Shown here in pieces: positions 19,632 through 30,142 of a stretch of 64,000 nt of DNA. Position 1 is the first letter of the stretch. The number at the start of each line of letters is the position of its first letter. The notes beneath the pieces were generated by a model, which saw nothing but the letters and a program-made list of their open reading frames with translations, ran no database searches and was not told the origin of the DNA. This stretch comes from Acheta domesticus (Eukaryota > Arthropoda > Insecta > Orthoptera > Gryllidae): assembly GCA_031308135.1 (NCBI GenBank), contig JAHLJT010000631.1, positions 224,263,654 through 224,327,653 on the forward strand, in the 5' to 3' direction. The position numbers and the translations under genes were made by a program.

Positions 19632-20886
19632 GAAGGCCACCTCACAGTTTAATGTAACAGTTGCGAAGCTCCCTACAATTTTTTTCATCCGGTGCGTCCG
19701 CAGCGCTCCCAGTGGCGAGCAAGAGGCAGCACCAGTAAATAGAGTTGCGGTATACGTATTTGCATACTGTTTGAATGTTGTGCAGTTTATGTCTGCTTTT
19801 AACAATGCCACACTTTGCAAACTCTTTAATAGCACAAAGAGTGTAAGTGGCAATTGTGAAGTAATTGACTGGAGTCACCTCATTTCAGACATAAATTCTG
19901 AGAACAATGTGAGGTTCTCTTACTCTTTAAGTAGCATAAATAATATGTCTGAGCAACCTGCACTTACTGTCCCAAATGTTAGTATGCCAAAAGCTCTGGC
20001 AGAAGCAAACTCTATGCGATACACGTTTGGCTTTATTGTGAAAAAAGTACTTTCAGTGCATAATTGTACAGTGTGTAAATCAGCCCTATCTGATTGTGAG
20101 AGCCCTTCAAGTGATCATGACTTTACTAAGATGTACACCAATTTCAAGAGATTTGATACAGTCAGGGAAGATGGAGGCTTGACTGTGTGTAGTGACAGGG
20201 CATTCATATTTTTGGAAGAATGTGAAAATGAACTTGAAAAACATTTCCAAGAAAACATTCATAGAATGAAATATGGGGAATTATTGCTTGAAAAATTGAG
20301 GAAAATAAAAGAATTTCCTATTGAATGTTGCGAAGGGACAAAATTGCTTGTATTAAAGATATTTATAAGGGTAAGTTTGCATTATATAATGAAATTTAAT
20401 AATGAGAAAATGCCAACAAAAGGTAGAAATACCAAAATATTAAAATTTAATCATTTTGGATGCTAAAAAAGATTCATTGTCAGTTGGTAAATACCACGCT
20501 AATCTTCAATTATGCTATTTTATCACTTTTAATGTATTATCATGATCCAGTTTTAATTATTTTTTAACTATGTAACCTTGACAGTATACTTACTTTGAGA
20601 GAAATAAATTTGTATCATATGGTAAACATCGAATGGGCGTTTTATTATGTGTATACCATTAACTATTAGATGTTATGTACATTCCTACGTGTTGTTTTAA
20701 TCGTGTTCTAAAATATTAAGCATTAAAAATTATGAATTTCTCGCCCGTCTCCTATTATCCCTAGTGGCATTAAAGAAACTCCTCTTGCTGGCCACCAGGG
20801 GCGCTAGTGTCGTGCGACCTGTCAAACGGATGAATTCTCCTCCCATTAGAGCTTCGCAACTGTTATATTAAACTGTGGCCACCTTC
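19632..20886 (+). mobile_element. P-element-like remnant with roughly 100-bp terminal inverted repeats
   Basis: Left end GAAGGCCACCTCACAGTTTA and right end (reverse complement) GAAGGTGGCCACAGTTTAAT are inverted. Further in, both arms share AACAGTTGCGAAGCTC, then TCATCCG and GGNCAGCAAGAGG, so homology reaches about 100 bp. Inside is one ORF resembling a transposase C terminus. The length (1,255 bp) and missing N-terminal exons suggest an internally deleted copy. No target duplication could be recognised. The right arm contains CCACCAGGGGCGCTAG. Confidence 0.6.
19771..20466 (+). CDS. Putative C-terminal part of a THAP9/P-element-like transposase
   Basis: A 231-codon frame starting with ATG, wholly inside the inverted repeats. 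Residues around 85-115 read YTFGFIVKKVLSVHNCTVCK, and further on FDTVREDGGLTVCSDRAFIF and LEECENELEKHF. A Tyr-x-x-Gly-Phe/Tyr-Ile-x-Lys-Lys block followed by a Cys-x2-Cys pair and a GGL segment is characteristic of the C-terminal region of THAP9/P-like (and some hAT-like) transposases. No catalytic core or DNA-binding domain precedes it. Its last residues run into a possible intron donor (GGTAAG at about 20370). If expressed, it could only act as a truncated partner or repressor; that is speculation. The family call is from motif memory. Confidence 0.5.
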   Translation: MNVVQFMSAFNNATLCKLFNSTKSVSGNCEVIDWSHLISDINSENNVRFSYSLSSINNMSEQPALTVPNVSMPKALAEANSMRYTFGFIVKKVLSVHNCTVCKSALSDCESPSSDHDFTKMYTNFKRFDTVREDGGLTVCSDRAFIFLEECENELEKHFQENIHRMKYGELLLEKLRKIKEFPIECCEGTKLLVLKIFIRVSLHYIMKFNNEKMPTKGRNTKILKFNHFGC

Positions 20887-22782
20887 AGTCGACATTTTGT
20901 TGGCAACTGAAGGCGGGAATTCGAATTGTAGTACGGATTCGAATGAAAGTTTTTCGTCTAAATTTTCTCCCGTTTCATATAATCAAGATTTAACATAGAA
21001 CCGCATGTGGAATGGTGCAACAAGGATCAATGTCAATATTCTAAGTTTGATAGAATGGGTGGTTTTCTCTTTTGGCAGAACATCACAACTTCTGTATATT
21101 TCACTATTTCTAGTAAGGTAATAAGTTTTAAAACTTCGTAATATTACTCATAATTTGGCCAGTACAGTTGTATTAAATCTGATTTGTTTAAACCTTTTTT
21201 TAATGACATTGGCCCTTTTTGACAATTCCAAACATAGGCCTTTCACTTGACATAAGCCTCACTTAGCTGTACGAAGTGGAGGATTAGAGTATTTCAAGTA
21301 TATTGCCCATTTATTTAATGTATAATGGGTTAAAAATTAAATAGGTCTTAAGTTTTATCCATTCTTTATTTTCATTCAATAAATAAAGTTGCATAAGCAA
21401 TGACAATGGTTTCGACCAGCAAGAATAGCAATTTTTGTGCAAGAACAGTAGAGAACTGTTGGGTTGTGTGAAACTGTCATTTGAATACTTTTGTTTTATT
21501 AAGTGAAAACCTATTTGTCATGTATCTAGAACACAATATTATGTAATAATAAAGACAAGAGAAATTACATGTAGGAGCAGAACTATAAACATTGCAAAGA
21601 CAGAAATGACTAAAATGATTCACGTTCGACATCCAACTTAATGTCACTTTCATTAGTTTTTCCCCTTCATTAATGTTGTTTAGAAATGCTTAAATGCTTC
21701 TCTTGGTTGGATGTACGAATGGTAGATCAGTCACAGACAAGAAATTGCTATCCAAGGACCTACAAGGATCAACATTGGCAGCTATTCATGGGCCCACATT
21801 TTAATACTATTTCTGTGAAGCCTTTTTATAATAATTTCATGCCGTTAATTATACATCAAATACCAACATTTTATTGATTATTTTCAAGATAAATCTATTT
21901 GCACAAAAACTATAGTTTTCAGTTTTAAAAAAATAATTTAATATCTTAAAATACAAAATGCTATAATAACTTATTTATTCTGAGATCCAAATGAACCATT
22001 TAAATAGAAATTGTTTATGAAATAACATTTTGAAATCAAATCGGTTGCTTTTTATCTAATAATTCACATTCATATTTTCAATTTCCTAACATCTCTACTG
22101 AAACAAACATCCTATTGGCCCTTCTTACACTGTCACAATGACAAAACAATCTTAGGGTATTGTAAAGATTGGTAGTGAAATTAGGAGATAGGATAGACTT
22201 TTGAATTTGGCTTTTCTCACACTGAAAGAAGGAACTTTAAAGCACATATTGGACATACACACTAAACATCATCACTAGACTGTCATTGGCCCTTCTTGCA
22301 CCAAGCAACAGATTTAATAGTGAAAGCTTTTTTCTTATAGGACAGGAATATTAATATCTTAATAAAAATACCTCGAGTTTTTTAGGAAATCTGTAAAGCT
22401 ATCCATCCAGCTTTATCATATACTAATCATTTAATATTCAGCAATTGAATGCAAGAAATTTCAAATAATACAAGTACTTTAAAATTCAACACTTAAAAGT
22501 AACTGCACACTTCGGCATATAGGAGAAATGGGGGATATTAGGGTAATTTCAATTTAGCTGATTTGTTTTCCAATTATTCTATTTTCTTTTTAGTGTTATA
22601 CATTTCTCCACGTACTACTGGAGGTGTTATTTTAATAGTAGTTAAGATATCGAGAGAAAAAACAACAATTTTTTGTCTAACTCCATCCCCTATTTTTATT
22701 ATCATTCAACTTCAGAGTTTTTTTCTTTTCATTTCCTCCAGAAAGAAAGCTCAGAGTAATAAGGCATACACTCTCAACAAGC
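20887..22782. other. AT-rich DNA, no gene recognised
   Basis: Short open frames only. The phrase CATTGGCCCTTCTTNCACTG recurs (about 22118 and 22288), and CATTGGCCCTTTTT occurs near 21207, suggesting an old diverged tandem or dispersed repeat. No splice-supported exon was found. Confidence 0.4.
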
Positions 22783-23420
22783 ATGGAAAAGAAAGTAATA
22801 CCCAGAAAGCTAATAGAGGTAATAAAAAGCATGTATGAAGAAACTCTCATATATGTGAGTCTTCCGAATACAAAGAGAAGTCAGTATTTTAAAATAACTC
22901 AAGGGGTTAGACGAGGGTGTCCACTATCATCTACATTGTTCAGTATATATCAACGCACTTCTCTTAGAATGGAAGAATGATTTACACAATGAAGGAATTT
23001 CAATAGGAAAGAATACTAAAATCAACATGCTCTTGTTGATTTGATAGCTCTAAAACTATGCAACATGCATAGTTTTGGTCACTAACTGTGAAGATGACCT
23101 CCAGAAATTAACCTTTAAATTACAAAGGAGGGCAATGTAACATAATTGTAATATATCGATCAACAAAAATAAGGCTATGGCTTTCAGAAGTAAACATCCC
23201 ATAAGAACAAAAATAGTAATAAACAACATTACTATCGAACAAGTATCAAACTTCCAATATTTAAGATGCAATGTAAGATATCTGAATGACATTGACGTGT
23301 ATCAAAAGGTATCTAAATTTCAAGCCATCGGCGGCACTATCAAACGAACACTTGGAAAGAAAGCACGCAAATTACTACAACACCCTCGAGAAACGCTCAC
23401 GATCACACAATAAGTATTTC
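22783..23420 (+). pseudogene. RTE-like non-LTR reverse transcriptase fragment
   Basis: Two frames hold pieces of one reverse transcriptase. The first reads IPRKLIEVIKSMYEET and FKITQGVRRGCPLSSTLFSIY, the block before the catalytic motif. The second, from 23177, reads MAFRSKHPIRTKIVINNITI and SNFQYLRCNV, the region after it. The catalytic FADD part between them has decayed. The phrase GVRRGCPLS with the PIRTKIVIN block is typical of RTE-type elements common in insects. Frameshifts and stops make it a dead fragment. Confidence 0.65.
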
Positions 23421-23542
23421 TTACTCTTCACAGAACGCTCACAATTTTGCCAACAAAATGGCGTAGGCGTACCCTTTCAATTTACAGTGGGAACACTAGC
23501 GCTCATGAACACTCTAGTTCTTCTTACTAACTCTATGTCGCC

Positions 23543-24975
23543 AGGATTTGTATTCCAGAGGGCACTGAGTCTACTCACTATGTTATAGCAAATACTATAG
23601 AGACAATACAGGACACTTCCCCGTTCTTCCACTCAAGCGATGGAAACAAGTTCCCACTAGCGATCCTAGTGTCAGAACCTGGTAATGTAGCGCCAAATAG
23701 AAATGTCAATATGATTCTTACTGAAGAAACAAATATTTTTTAATCTACCTAACGAAATAAGACTTATCTTTACCTACTCTCGCTGTGATTTAATTATATT
23801 GAAGGGCTCAAATTACGGAAAATTATAATGTACAATGTGTTATAATGGACATGAGAACATCGAACATTTAATGAACATGTAATTAACATTATTTTCACGA
23901 ATAAAGTTGTTACAAATGCAAGATTTTTCTTGCCTACACTTCCACTGATACATTTGGCTTTTTTTCCATTTGCTTCCTTTAAAAAGCACTGTATCAATAT
24001 ATTGATACCTCTGCTTTCATACAGATTATTACACCCCTTACATAAAAGTGAATATTAATGATTTGCATTAATTGTTTTTGTACGTCAAGTTTACTTTGAC
24101 GTAAACAATTTAAAAAGTGTTTATTGAAAACATATTCAGTCTTAGAAAAGTAATGGCGAATTCATTTGGGTAGAAAAGCGTGGCATTCACATACTGTTTA
24201 ATCAGAATATGCGAGTTTCTTAATTTATACTTTTCATCCAAATTCTGTTAGGCATTTCTACAACCATCATATGGCACGGTACTACACAACCAGCCACATA
24301 CATAGGACTCAGCATTTTCCTGTACGAAACTTGTAGGAATATATTCAGTGTTATTCATTTCTGCAATGTTCGTTACATATGATTCAATTGGGAATGGCAA
24401 TGTGCAAGTAGTCTCCCAATTAAGTAATGTTATAGTTTTTAATGCATTTTATTACAAAGAGAAGTCAAATTGTATTAAACTAGCTTCATTCATGTTCAAG
24501 ATTCTTTCAATTTTTACGTGTTTTTATCATGAGGAAATGTGAAGAACGAACACGAGTTCTGCTGTATTTTATAATGAAGCCAAAAACTACAGAATTGTTT
24601 CCTGCCATACGTAGAATGATGTAAAGAACAGTATTGCAAAATATTTTTTCCAGAAATCGACCAGAAAGACAATAAAATGAAAAGAAATCAAGCAGACTAC
24701 AAACACCAACAGAGCATTGAGGTTAAGTTATTACCAGGTTCTGCCACCAGATGGATGTTTCTCGATATATCGCGAAGTGTCCTGTATTGTCTTTATAGTA
24801 TTTGGTTATAGGTTTAAGCGAGAAAAGCAATTTTCTACTATTTGACATTACCACCTAATTATCTATCGAGCGGGTATTGGATGTACAACTCCATCTTGAT
24901 TTCAACCTTTATAGAGGGCGTTGTGGATGTAATGACTCAGTGCCCTCTGGAATACAAAGCCTGGCGACGATTTTG
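23543..24975. mobile_element. Non-autonomous element with long inverted ends
   Basis: Left side: GTCGCCAGGATTTGTATTCC followed by AGAGGGCACTGAGT, then about 25 bp on AAATACTATAGAGACAATAC and AGGACACTTC. The right side (24724-24975) has the same blocks in reverse order and orientation, plus TCAGAACCTGGTAAT in both arms. The interior (23700-24720) is AT-rich without a transposase. The outer block GTCGCCAGG...GGGCACTGA also occurs once at 32349, upstream of the serpin gene. Confidence 0.55.
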
Positions 24976-25354
24976 TGTCGTAAGCACGAGTAGGCCCACG
25001 AAGAGACTCTCCGGCCCGATACTCTGTGTGTTATGCGTGTTGCTATGTTGTGTTAGTTGTGATTTTTCAGCAATTTGATTACTTTTATTTACGGAAATTC
25101 GAACTTGGTAAGTACAATTTCTTAACAGTAGTTTCTGATTAAGTTAACTTTACGTCTTAGATCTAAAATTAAGGCAAATATAAGCAAATGATATATTTGT
25201 GCTTCAATTTGTAAAAATGTGTTACGAGGCTTCTAGGTTATTGTGGATATTGATCATACAGTGTTTAGGACTTAAGTGATTAGACAGTAAACATATGTTA
25301 AAAAATTCGTAACTATTCATACCCTCATCGTTTTATTTACAGCTCATCACAATA

Positions 25355-25522
25355 ATGCCTTTCAAGTACTGTGTACCCAATTGTAAAGGCAACTACCGAA
25401 ACGGCCGTGCTGTTAGTGTGTTCAGCTTTCCCAATGAGAAAGAGCCAAGGAGTGCGTGGATCAAAGCTATTTGTAGAGAGAAAACTTTCATACCCAACAA
25501 TAACTCAAGGATAGGTATTTAA
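25355..25522 (+). pseudogene. THAP-domain half-exon, right copy with start codon
   Basis: ATG and 55 codons to a TAA. The product starts MPFKYCVPNCKGNY and continues VSVFSFPNEKEPRSAWIKAI. This is the N-terminal half of a THAP zinc finger, with both proximal cysteines (6 and 10), the conserved Pro and Trp 35. A THAP finger needs a distal Cys-x2-His pair, which should be on the next exon. A donor-like GGATAG|GTATTT lies at the end, so the in-frame TAA is probably intronic. No matching downstream exon exists before the Penelope-like fragment. The exon is therefore orphaned, either a host THAP gene's 5' end or the 5' part of a P-like transposon. Confidence 0.65.
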
Positions 25523-25589
25523 AAAATGTTTTAAACTTGCAAACGTTGGTGACAGTGATAGTTATAGTAATAGTTGTGGTGATAGTTAT

Positions 25590-25868
25590 TGAAATATTGA
25601 AAAATGAATTCAATCTTTGCCTCATCAACAATTAATATCGTCTCATCCACATATTTAGTACAAAATATTACTTCTTTTTGACTTAAGATGACTGTGTCTG
25701 CTGCTTAACCGATTCAGAAAAGAGATAACTCATGGGTCCACCTATTGGAGTCTACTTGCTAGCAGGATCTCCTCATTCGATATTTTAAATGAATTTTCCT
25801 TATCAAGTTTTTCGTTCAGAGCTTCAAATATTACGTTATGTGGGATGTCTTATGTGTTTTAATATTTA
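25590..25868 (-). pseudogene. Penelope-like reverse transcriptase remnant, right arm
   Basis: Minus-strand counterpart of the remnant at 18652-19010. The YVDD-type region is at about 25610-25660 and the GTP-GGP-type block at about 25720-25745, the latter partly deleted compared with the left arm. Too decayed to encode protein. Confidence 0.65.
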
Positions 25869-26229
25869 CATAATTGTTACGTGATATCTCTGTACTTTTC
25901 TTTCCCAAAATATTTTAAATCGCCTATTCTGTAAAAATAATGTTTGTGTGTATTAATATAGGAATATGTATTGTGATATACCAGAATACGATGGATTTTA
26001 TTTAATGATGTTAGTTAGACATGGGGTAGATAAATGGGGATTCAATATGGCGGTATGGGCCTTAGCAACGGCGGCGCAGAGGTTGGCAAGGTCAACAAAC
26101 TATACACGGGCCCTGATGACGTCAGGACGCCGGCTAGATGGCTGAAGAACCTAAGAGGGAATTGGTGCAAAAACGAATGACTGTCTGAGGTCGCGGCTAC
26201 TTGGATTTGTAAGAGACGCACGGGTTGGC

Positions 26230-26237
26230 TATAAAAG
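26230..26237 (+). promoter_or_regulatory. LTR TATA box
   Basis: TATAAAAG about 260 bp into the LTR and 90 bp before the 36-bp array. It is repeated at 30764-30771 in the 3' LTR. A strong match to an RNA polymerase II TATA box. Confidence 0.6.
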
Positions 26238-26327
26238 ATCAGATAGTCTAATGTTGCCGCCGTGTTTTGAAATAATAGAAGGATGGACGCCGACCGAGCC
26301 ATGAAGGGTTTAAAAATGCATTAAACA

Positions 26328-26615
26328 GAACATTCTGACTCGGGGTGTCGTAGAGTGAAGATCGTACATTCCGTCTCTGGGTGTCGTGGAGTATAGATCG
26401 AACATTCTGACTCGGGGTGTCGTAGAGTGAAGATCGTACATTCTGACTCGGGGTGTCGTAGAGTGAAGATCGTACATTCCGTCTCTGGGTGTCGTGGAGT
26501 GTAGATCGAACATTCGGACTCGGGGTGTCGTAGAGTGAAGATCGTACATTCCGTCTCTGGGTGTCGTGGAGTGTAGATCGAACATTCTGACTCTGGGTGC
26601 CGTAGCGTAAAGATC
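26328..26615 (+). repeat. Exactly eight 36-bp units in the 5' LTR
   Basis: Two unit types alternate. Type A contains CATTCTGACTCGGGGTGTCG and type B contains CATTCCGTCTCTGGGTGTCG; every unit ends in AGATC. The order is A B A A B A B A, with the last A diverged. Because 36 is a multiple of three, long open frames on the minus strand (repeating DLHSTTP-type or TLRHPE-type peptides) arise, but they have no start context or conserved role visible. The array is duplicated without change in the 3' LTR (30862-31149). Confidence 0.9.
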
Positions 26616-27407
26616 GTCTGTAGACAATATAGTGGGAAAGTGAAACTTGTATTTTTCTTGTAAGAGAAGTGATAGCTTGTTTTCGGACTTTGTCTTGTGA
26701 GAGAAGTGATAGTTTGTTTTCGGACTTTGAAATAATTTACCAGAAGTGATTTTCGGAGGACTTGTTCAGATTTTCGGACATTGCAGTTGGACTTCAATAG
26801 TCTACATAACCGGTGGGAGAGATTAGGAACCGGGAGCGTCGGACAAGACTAACAGATAGTTTAGGCAGTGTGGACTGGACGTGTCAGCGGCGGCGCAAGA
26901 CCGGAAGAGAGAAGCGGAACTTGGAATTAACAACGGCCAAGTGAGAAGCGACTACGGAGCGTTGGCATGCAAAAACGGTAAAAAAAAAAATACTGCAGTA
27001 TAAAAGAGACAATTTATTCAGAAGGGGTCATGACCATCTAATTAATTGTTCTAATTTAAAAGTTAAATAAATTGTTGAATTTTGTTCTTTGGAAAAGAAA
27101 AGAGTTTTTTCATTTGTCAATCATAATTTTTAATTAGTTGAAAGCATAATTATTACATTTCAGATTCCACGCCATACTGTATAGTTGGCAGATCAGGTAA
27201 TCGGCTATCGAGGCGATAGCGAGTATTTGTATCCGGACCCATCGACCTAAGCTAGCTGGATGTTTAGATAATTTTTGTTAAATCAGATAGAAAAACTTTG
27301 ATAGTAATTCATGTAACCTGTTTCTGGCGCCCAAATCTTAATAAATTTGGAACAGGACATGATTACAGCCACGCTTTTGATGAGACGTGAGAATGGTATA
27401 TTTCAAA

Positions 27408-27427
27408 ATGGCGCCCAGCGTGGGGCA
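27408..27427 (+). promoter_or_regulatory. Primer-binding site resembling that for tRNA-Lys(1,2)
   Basis: TGGCGCCCAGCGTGGGGC starts three bases after the LTR end. It differs at one base from the primer-binding site used with tRNA-Lys(1,2) by several retroelements, as recalled from the literature. It would prime minus-strand DNA synthesis. Confidence 0.75.
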
Positions 27428-27628
27428 TATTTTGTTATAATTTATAACAAAGTGAAGTACGTTAATGGAGTTATTATAAATTATAACAAAGTGATCTGAT
27501 GGAATCTGAAATTTCGTGATTGACATATGAAACTAACGTGTAATTATAAGAAAGAGCCAAAACCATTTCATTGACGGTATTTGAAAGGAATTTGATAGAG
27601 AAAATTCTAATTTGTATTATAATTTAAG

Positions 27629-28249
27629 ATGGAGACTAGAAGTAAGACAGCACGTGCCGAAAATATTGAAGTAGATAATATGGCGGATACCGGTATGAAT
27701 CCCGAAGGAGATATTTCGCGAGACGTAGTTGAAATAGAACAGGAAGTAGCGGTATCTCCAGTAGTTAATACGGATTCGAGTAATTTAATAATTAAAATGT
27801 TAGCTGAAATGAAGGCAGAAATGAACGCTAATAATGCTAAATTAGAAAATAATAATGCTAAATTGGAAAATAAACTTGAAAATATAAAGATAGAAATGAA
27901 TAGTCAAACACAGGAATTTAAGAATTTTCGCGAAGCCATATGTGAGGAGATATCACAATTACGGACCGAAACAATTAGTGAATTCAGTAATATTTATTCA
28001 AAAATAGACTCATTGAATTGTCAAGTAAATCAAATACAGGAAGAACAAAAGGAATGCTTGAATAAAATGAATTCGGAAGTTGTAGCTTTACGGGAAAATG
28101 TCACCGCGTTAGAACATTTACAAACTCAACAATGCGAAAAAATGACAAACGTTGAATCGCGTTTAGAATGTTTGAATGATATAGCGCAACAACATGGCGA
28201 TAAAATAGATAATCTTGAATTAAAAATGGTTGTGACAGACAATAGATAA
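27629..28249 (+). CDS. gag: Gag N-terminal coiled-coil region
   Basis: ATG-started frame of 206 codons, METRSKTARAENIEV onward. Residues 60-200 are a long run of Asn/Glu/Lys/Leu-rich sequence with heptad-like spacing and internal repeats (NNAKLENNNAKLENKLEN), a probable coiled coil for Gag multimerisation. The frame ends just after LELKMVVTDNR. In another frame the sequence continues as TIDNLEQQIQEGL into the capsid ORF. The word ATAGATAATCTTGAA occurs twice here (about 28204 and 28240), so a small duplication or one-base insertion probably broke the frame. Confidence 0.75.
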   Translation: METRSKTARAENIEVDNMADTGMNPEGDISRDVVEIEQEVAVSPVVNTDSSNLIIKMLAEMKAEMNANNAKLENNNAKLENKLENIKIEMNSQTQEFKNFREAICEEISQLRTETISEFSNIYSKIDSLNCQVNQIQEEQKECLNKMNSEVVALRENVTALEHLQTQQCEKMTNVESRLECLNDIAQQHGDKIDNLELKMVVTDNR

Positions 28250-29132
28250 TCTTGAACAGCAGATACAAGAGGGGCTAAGGAGTTTTAAAACCTTGCAAGA
28301 GTCCGAATCGGAAAAACAGTTAGCTAATATCAAGGGAAAAATAGACCAATTGGAAAATGAAGTCCTAACACGCGCGCAGGGAAATGTAATAACTTCCGCA
28401 TCCGCGTTGGTTTTACCAAGCTATTTGAAATTCCATGGGGATGTTAAGGAACAACCTTGGTCATTCATTTCAAAATTAGAAAGCTACTTTACGATCAACA
28501 ACATTCCGGATAGGTTAAAATTACATGTTGTCGAGCAAGCAATGTCAGCGAAAGCGCATCATTGGTGGACATCTTTAGTTCCAGAACCAACAAGTTATAA
28601 AGAGTGGAAAGATAAATTTTTAAGGCGTTATTGGAATGAAAACCATAAATTTGATTTAAAGTATAAATTGATGAGTGAGAAATATAGGAAAGGCGGGGCG
28701 GAAACCATGTGCGATTTTGCGACACGCAAAATTGCAGCATTTAAGGCTTGCGAAGAAGGAATAAATAATAATGACTTAATTAGAATTATTATTCGACAGT
28801 TGCCAGTTAGTATCCAAAATTTACTATGGAACTCGATGCCCGTAGATTACGAAGATTTGGTGGAGCGGCTTAGCCTCTTTGATCGGACATTGAATGGCGA
28901 CGGATATCATGATAATATAAATGGAAAGAGTAATGGAACGGGAAAACAAGCCGATAGTGATAATTGCCAAGGAAAGTATAGCTCAGAAGGGAAGGGCGAG
29001 CGGGGAAATGAGACCAAGATAGAGTCCAAAAAGTCCGGAAATGGTTATCCGCGACGATTTAAGGATGACAAGAAACACGAACATGTAGAAATTAATGTCA
29101 TAGAGCAGGAAAACTCCCATTGTTCGAAGTAA
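28238..29132 (+). CDS. gag: Gag capsid region
   Basis: Open from about 28238 in the frame offset from the coiled coil; the first in-frame Met-type codon is near 28293. After more coiled coil it contains a Ty3-type capsid (retrotransposon gag) domain: LPSYLKFHGDVKEQPWSFIS, AKAHHWWTSL, WKDKFLRRYW and RQLPVSIQNLLW. A charged Ser/Gly/Lys tail follows, without a CCHC zinc knuckle, so RNA binding may rely on the basic tail. The ORF overlaps the protease frame by about 13 bases, offset by minus one, as expected for a programmed frameshift or a mutation. Confidence 0.8.
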
Positions 29133-30142
29133 ATAGGCGGGTTATTTCGAACAATAAGACTGATGAGACGATGATTACAGAGTTGAATAGCATCGAGGTA
29201 TCAGCGGATGATTTATTAAGAGAAGATACGGACGAACGGGCGGAAAATAGCACGTGTTTAGTGTTGAAGGGGACATTCCGGAATATACCAGTAGACGTTT
29301 TGATTGACACAGGTGCCAATGTTTGTGCGGTATCGGAGGAATTGTATAAACAACTAAAGAAAGAAGGGAATAAGATGGAGGAATTACCTAATAGGAAATT
29401 GAATATCCGTACAGCTAACGGGAGGCGCATCGAGACAAGAAGTCAGCAGATTTGGGTGGAGCTGGAAGTCCAAGGGGTGACGATACAGTTTCCTGCAATA
29501 GTTATAAAGAATTTGATTCGTCCAATCATTTTGGGGATTGATGGCCTGAAGATGTGTGACGCCAAGGTCGACGTAGGTAACAGGAGTATATTGTTACGAA
29601 CTGACAAAGGGCAACAACATTGTTTAGGGATCAAGGACCAGGAGGGTGAAGATTTGTGTATTTGTGATGTTGCGGAACTAATCGAAGAGACCAGGGACCA
29701 GATTCAAGCTGCAGCCGAGAATGCGGTCGATGAAAATGGTGTAGATGTTAGCCATTCCGTTGAGACGTTAGTGAGCAAATATCGAGATGTTTTCGAAGGT
29801 TCGAAGGATCCTGTAAAGGGATATCAATTTAAAATTGAATTAATGGATGAGGAACCCTTCAATGTTAAGCAATACCCGATCCCACATATATTTAAAGCCG
29901 AGGTACGGAAACAAATAAACACGATGCTGGAGGATGGTATCATAAAAATATCTATAACACCGTATGTGAGCCCGATAGTAATAGTCCGAAAGAAAGATAA
30001 TAAAATCCGATTTTGTATCGATGCTAGAAAACTCAATAGCAAAACCATCGCTCGTCATGAAAAACCGCCAAAATTGGACGAAATGGGGACATATAATTAC
30101 AGGAACATTAAGCCGTATAAAAGGGACGATACCCACGATTGA
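29120..30142 (+). CDS. pol: Aspartic protease and truncated reverse transcriptase start
   Basis: 340 codons. The protease has the active site VDVLIDTGANVCAVSEELYK and the partner motif RPIILGIDGLKM. A linker with VSKYRDVFEG follows, then the RT N-terminal region: YPIPHIFKAEVRKQI, DGIIKISITPYVSPIVIV and KIRFCIDARKLNSKTI. Right after KPPKLDEM the sequence changes to unrelated NYRNIKPYKRDD and a stop. The palm with YxDD, RNase H and integrase are deleted. The protease could still process Gag, but the element cannot copy or insert itself alone. The deletion joint is near 30085. Confidence 0.85.
   Translation: MFEVNRRVISNNKTDETMITELNSIEVSADDLLREDTDERAENSTCLVLKGTFRNIPVDVLIDTGANVCAVSEELYKQLKKEGNKMEELPNRKLNIRTANGRRIETRSQQIWVELEVQGVTIQFPAIVIKNLIRPIILGIDGLKMCDAKVDVGNRSILLRTDKGQQHCLGIKDQEGEDLCICDVAELIEETRDQIQAAAENAVDENGVDVSHSVETLVSKYRDVFEGSKDPVKGYQFKIELMDEEPFNVKQYPIPHIFKAEVRKQINTMLEDGIIKISITPYVSPIVIVRKKDNKIRFCIDARKLNSKTIARHEKPPKLDEMGTYNYRNIKPYKRDDTHD

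Larger units (their letters stand above)
24963..25868 (+). repeat. Right arm of the inverted THAP/Penelope duplication
   Basis: Reverse-complement partner of 18652-19584. A possible short 5' exon ends at the donor ACTTG|GTAAGTAC near 25108. The intron ends at TTTATTTACAG (25342), followed by the THAP half-exon. The Penelope-like fragment follows on the opposite strand (25868-25590), with the same junction as in the left arm. Confidence 0.75.
25972..27405 (+). repeat. 5' LTR (1,434 bp) with a TATA box and an eight-unit 36-bp array
   Basis: Begins TGTGATATACC, ends TATATTTCA. A TATA box (GGCTATAAAAG) lies at 26228-26237. A polyadenylation-type AATAAA occurs in AAGTTAAATAAATTG near 27062. Confidence 0.92.

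Noticed and set aside
20795..20812. CTCF-like site (CCACCAGGGGCGC) in the right inverted repeat of the P-like element
   Set aside because: A single match in one arm. The left arm has CCCAGTGGCGAG instead, and insect CTCF binding cannot be judged from one word.
26328..26615. CRISPR-like array of 36-bp repeats
   Set aside because: Units are contiguous without unique spacers, lie in a eukaryotic LTR, and are copied in the second LTR. They are a tandem repeat.
26310..26797. Minus-strand ORFs with repeating peptide (105 and 158 codons; again at 30844-31331)
   Set aside because: They exist because the 36-bp unit is a multiple of three. The same array is open in two minus frames at once, so neither is evidence of a protein.
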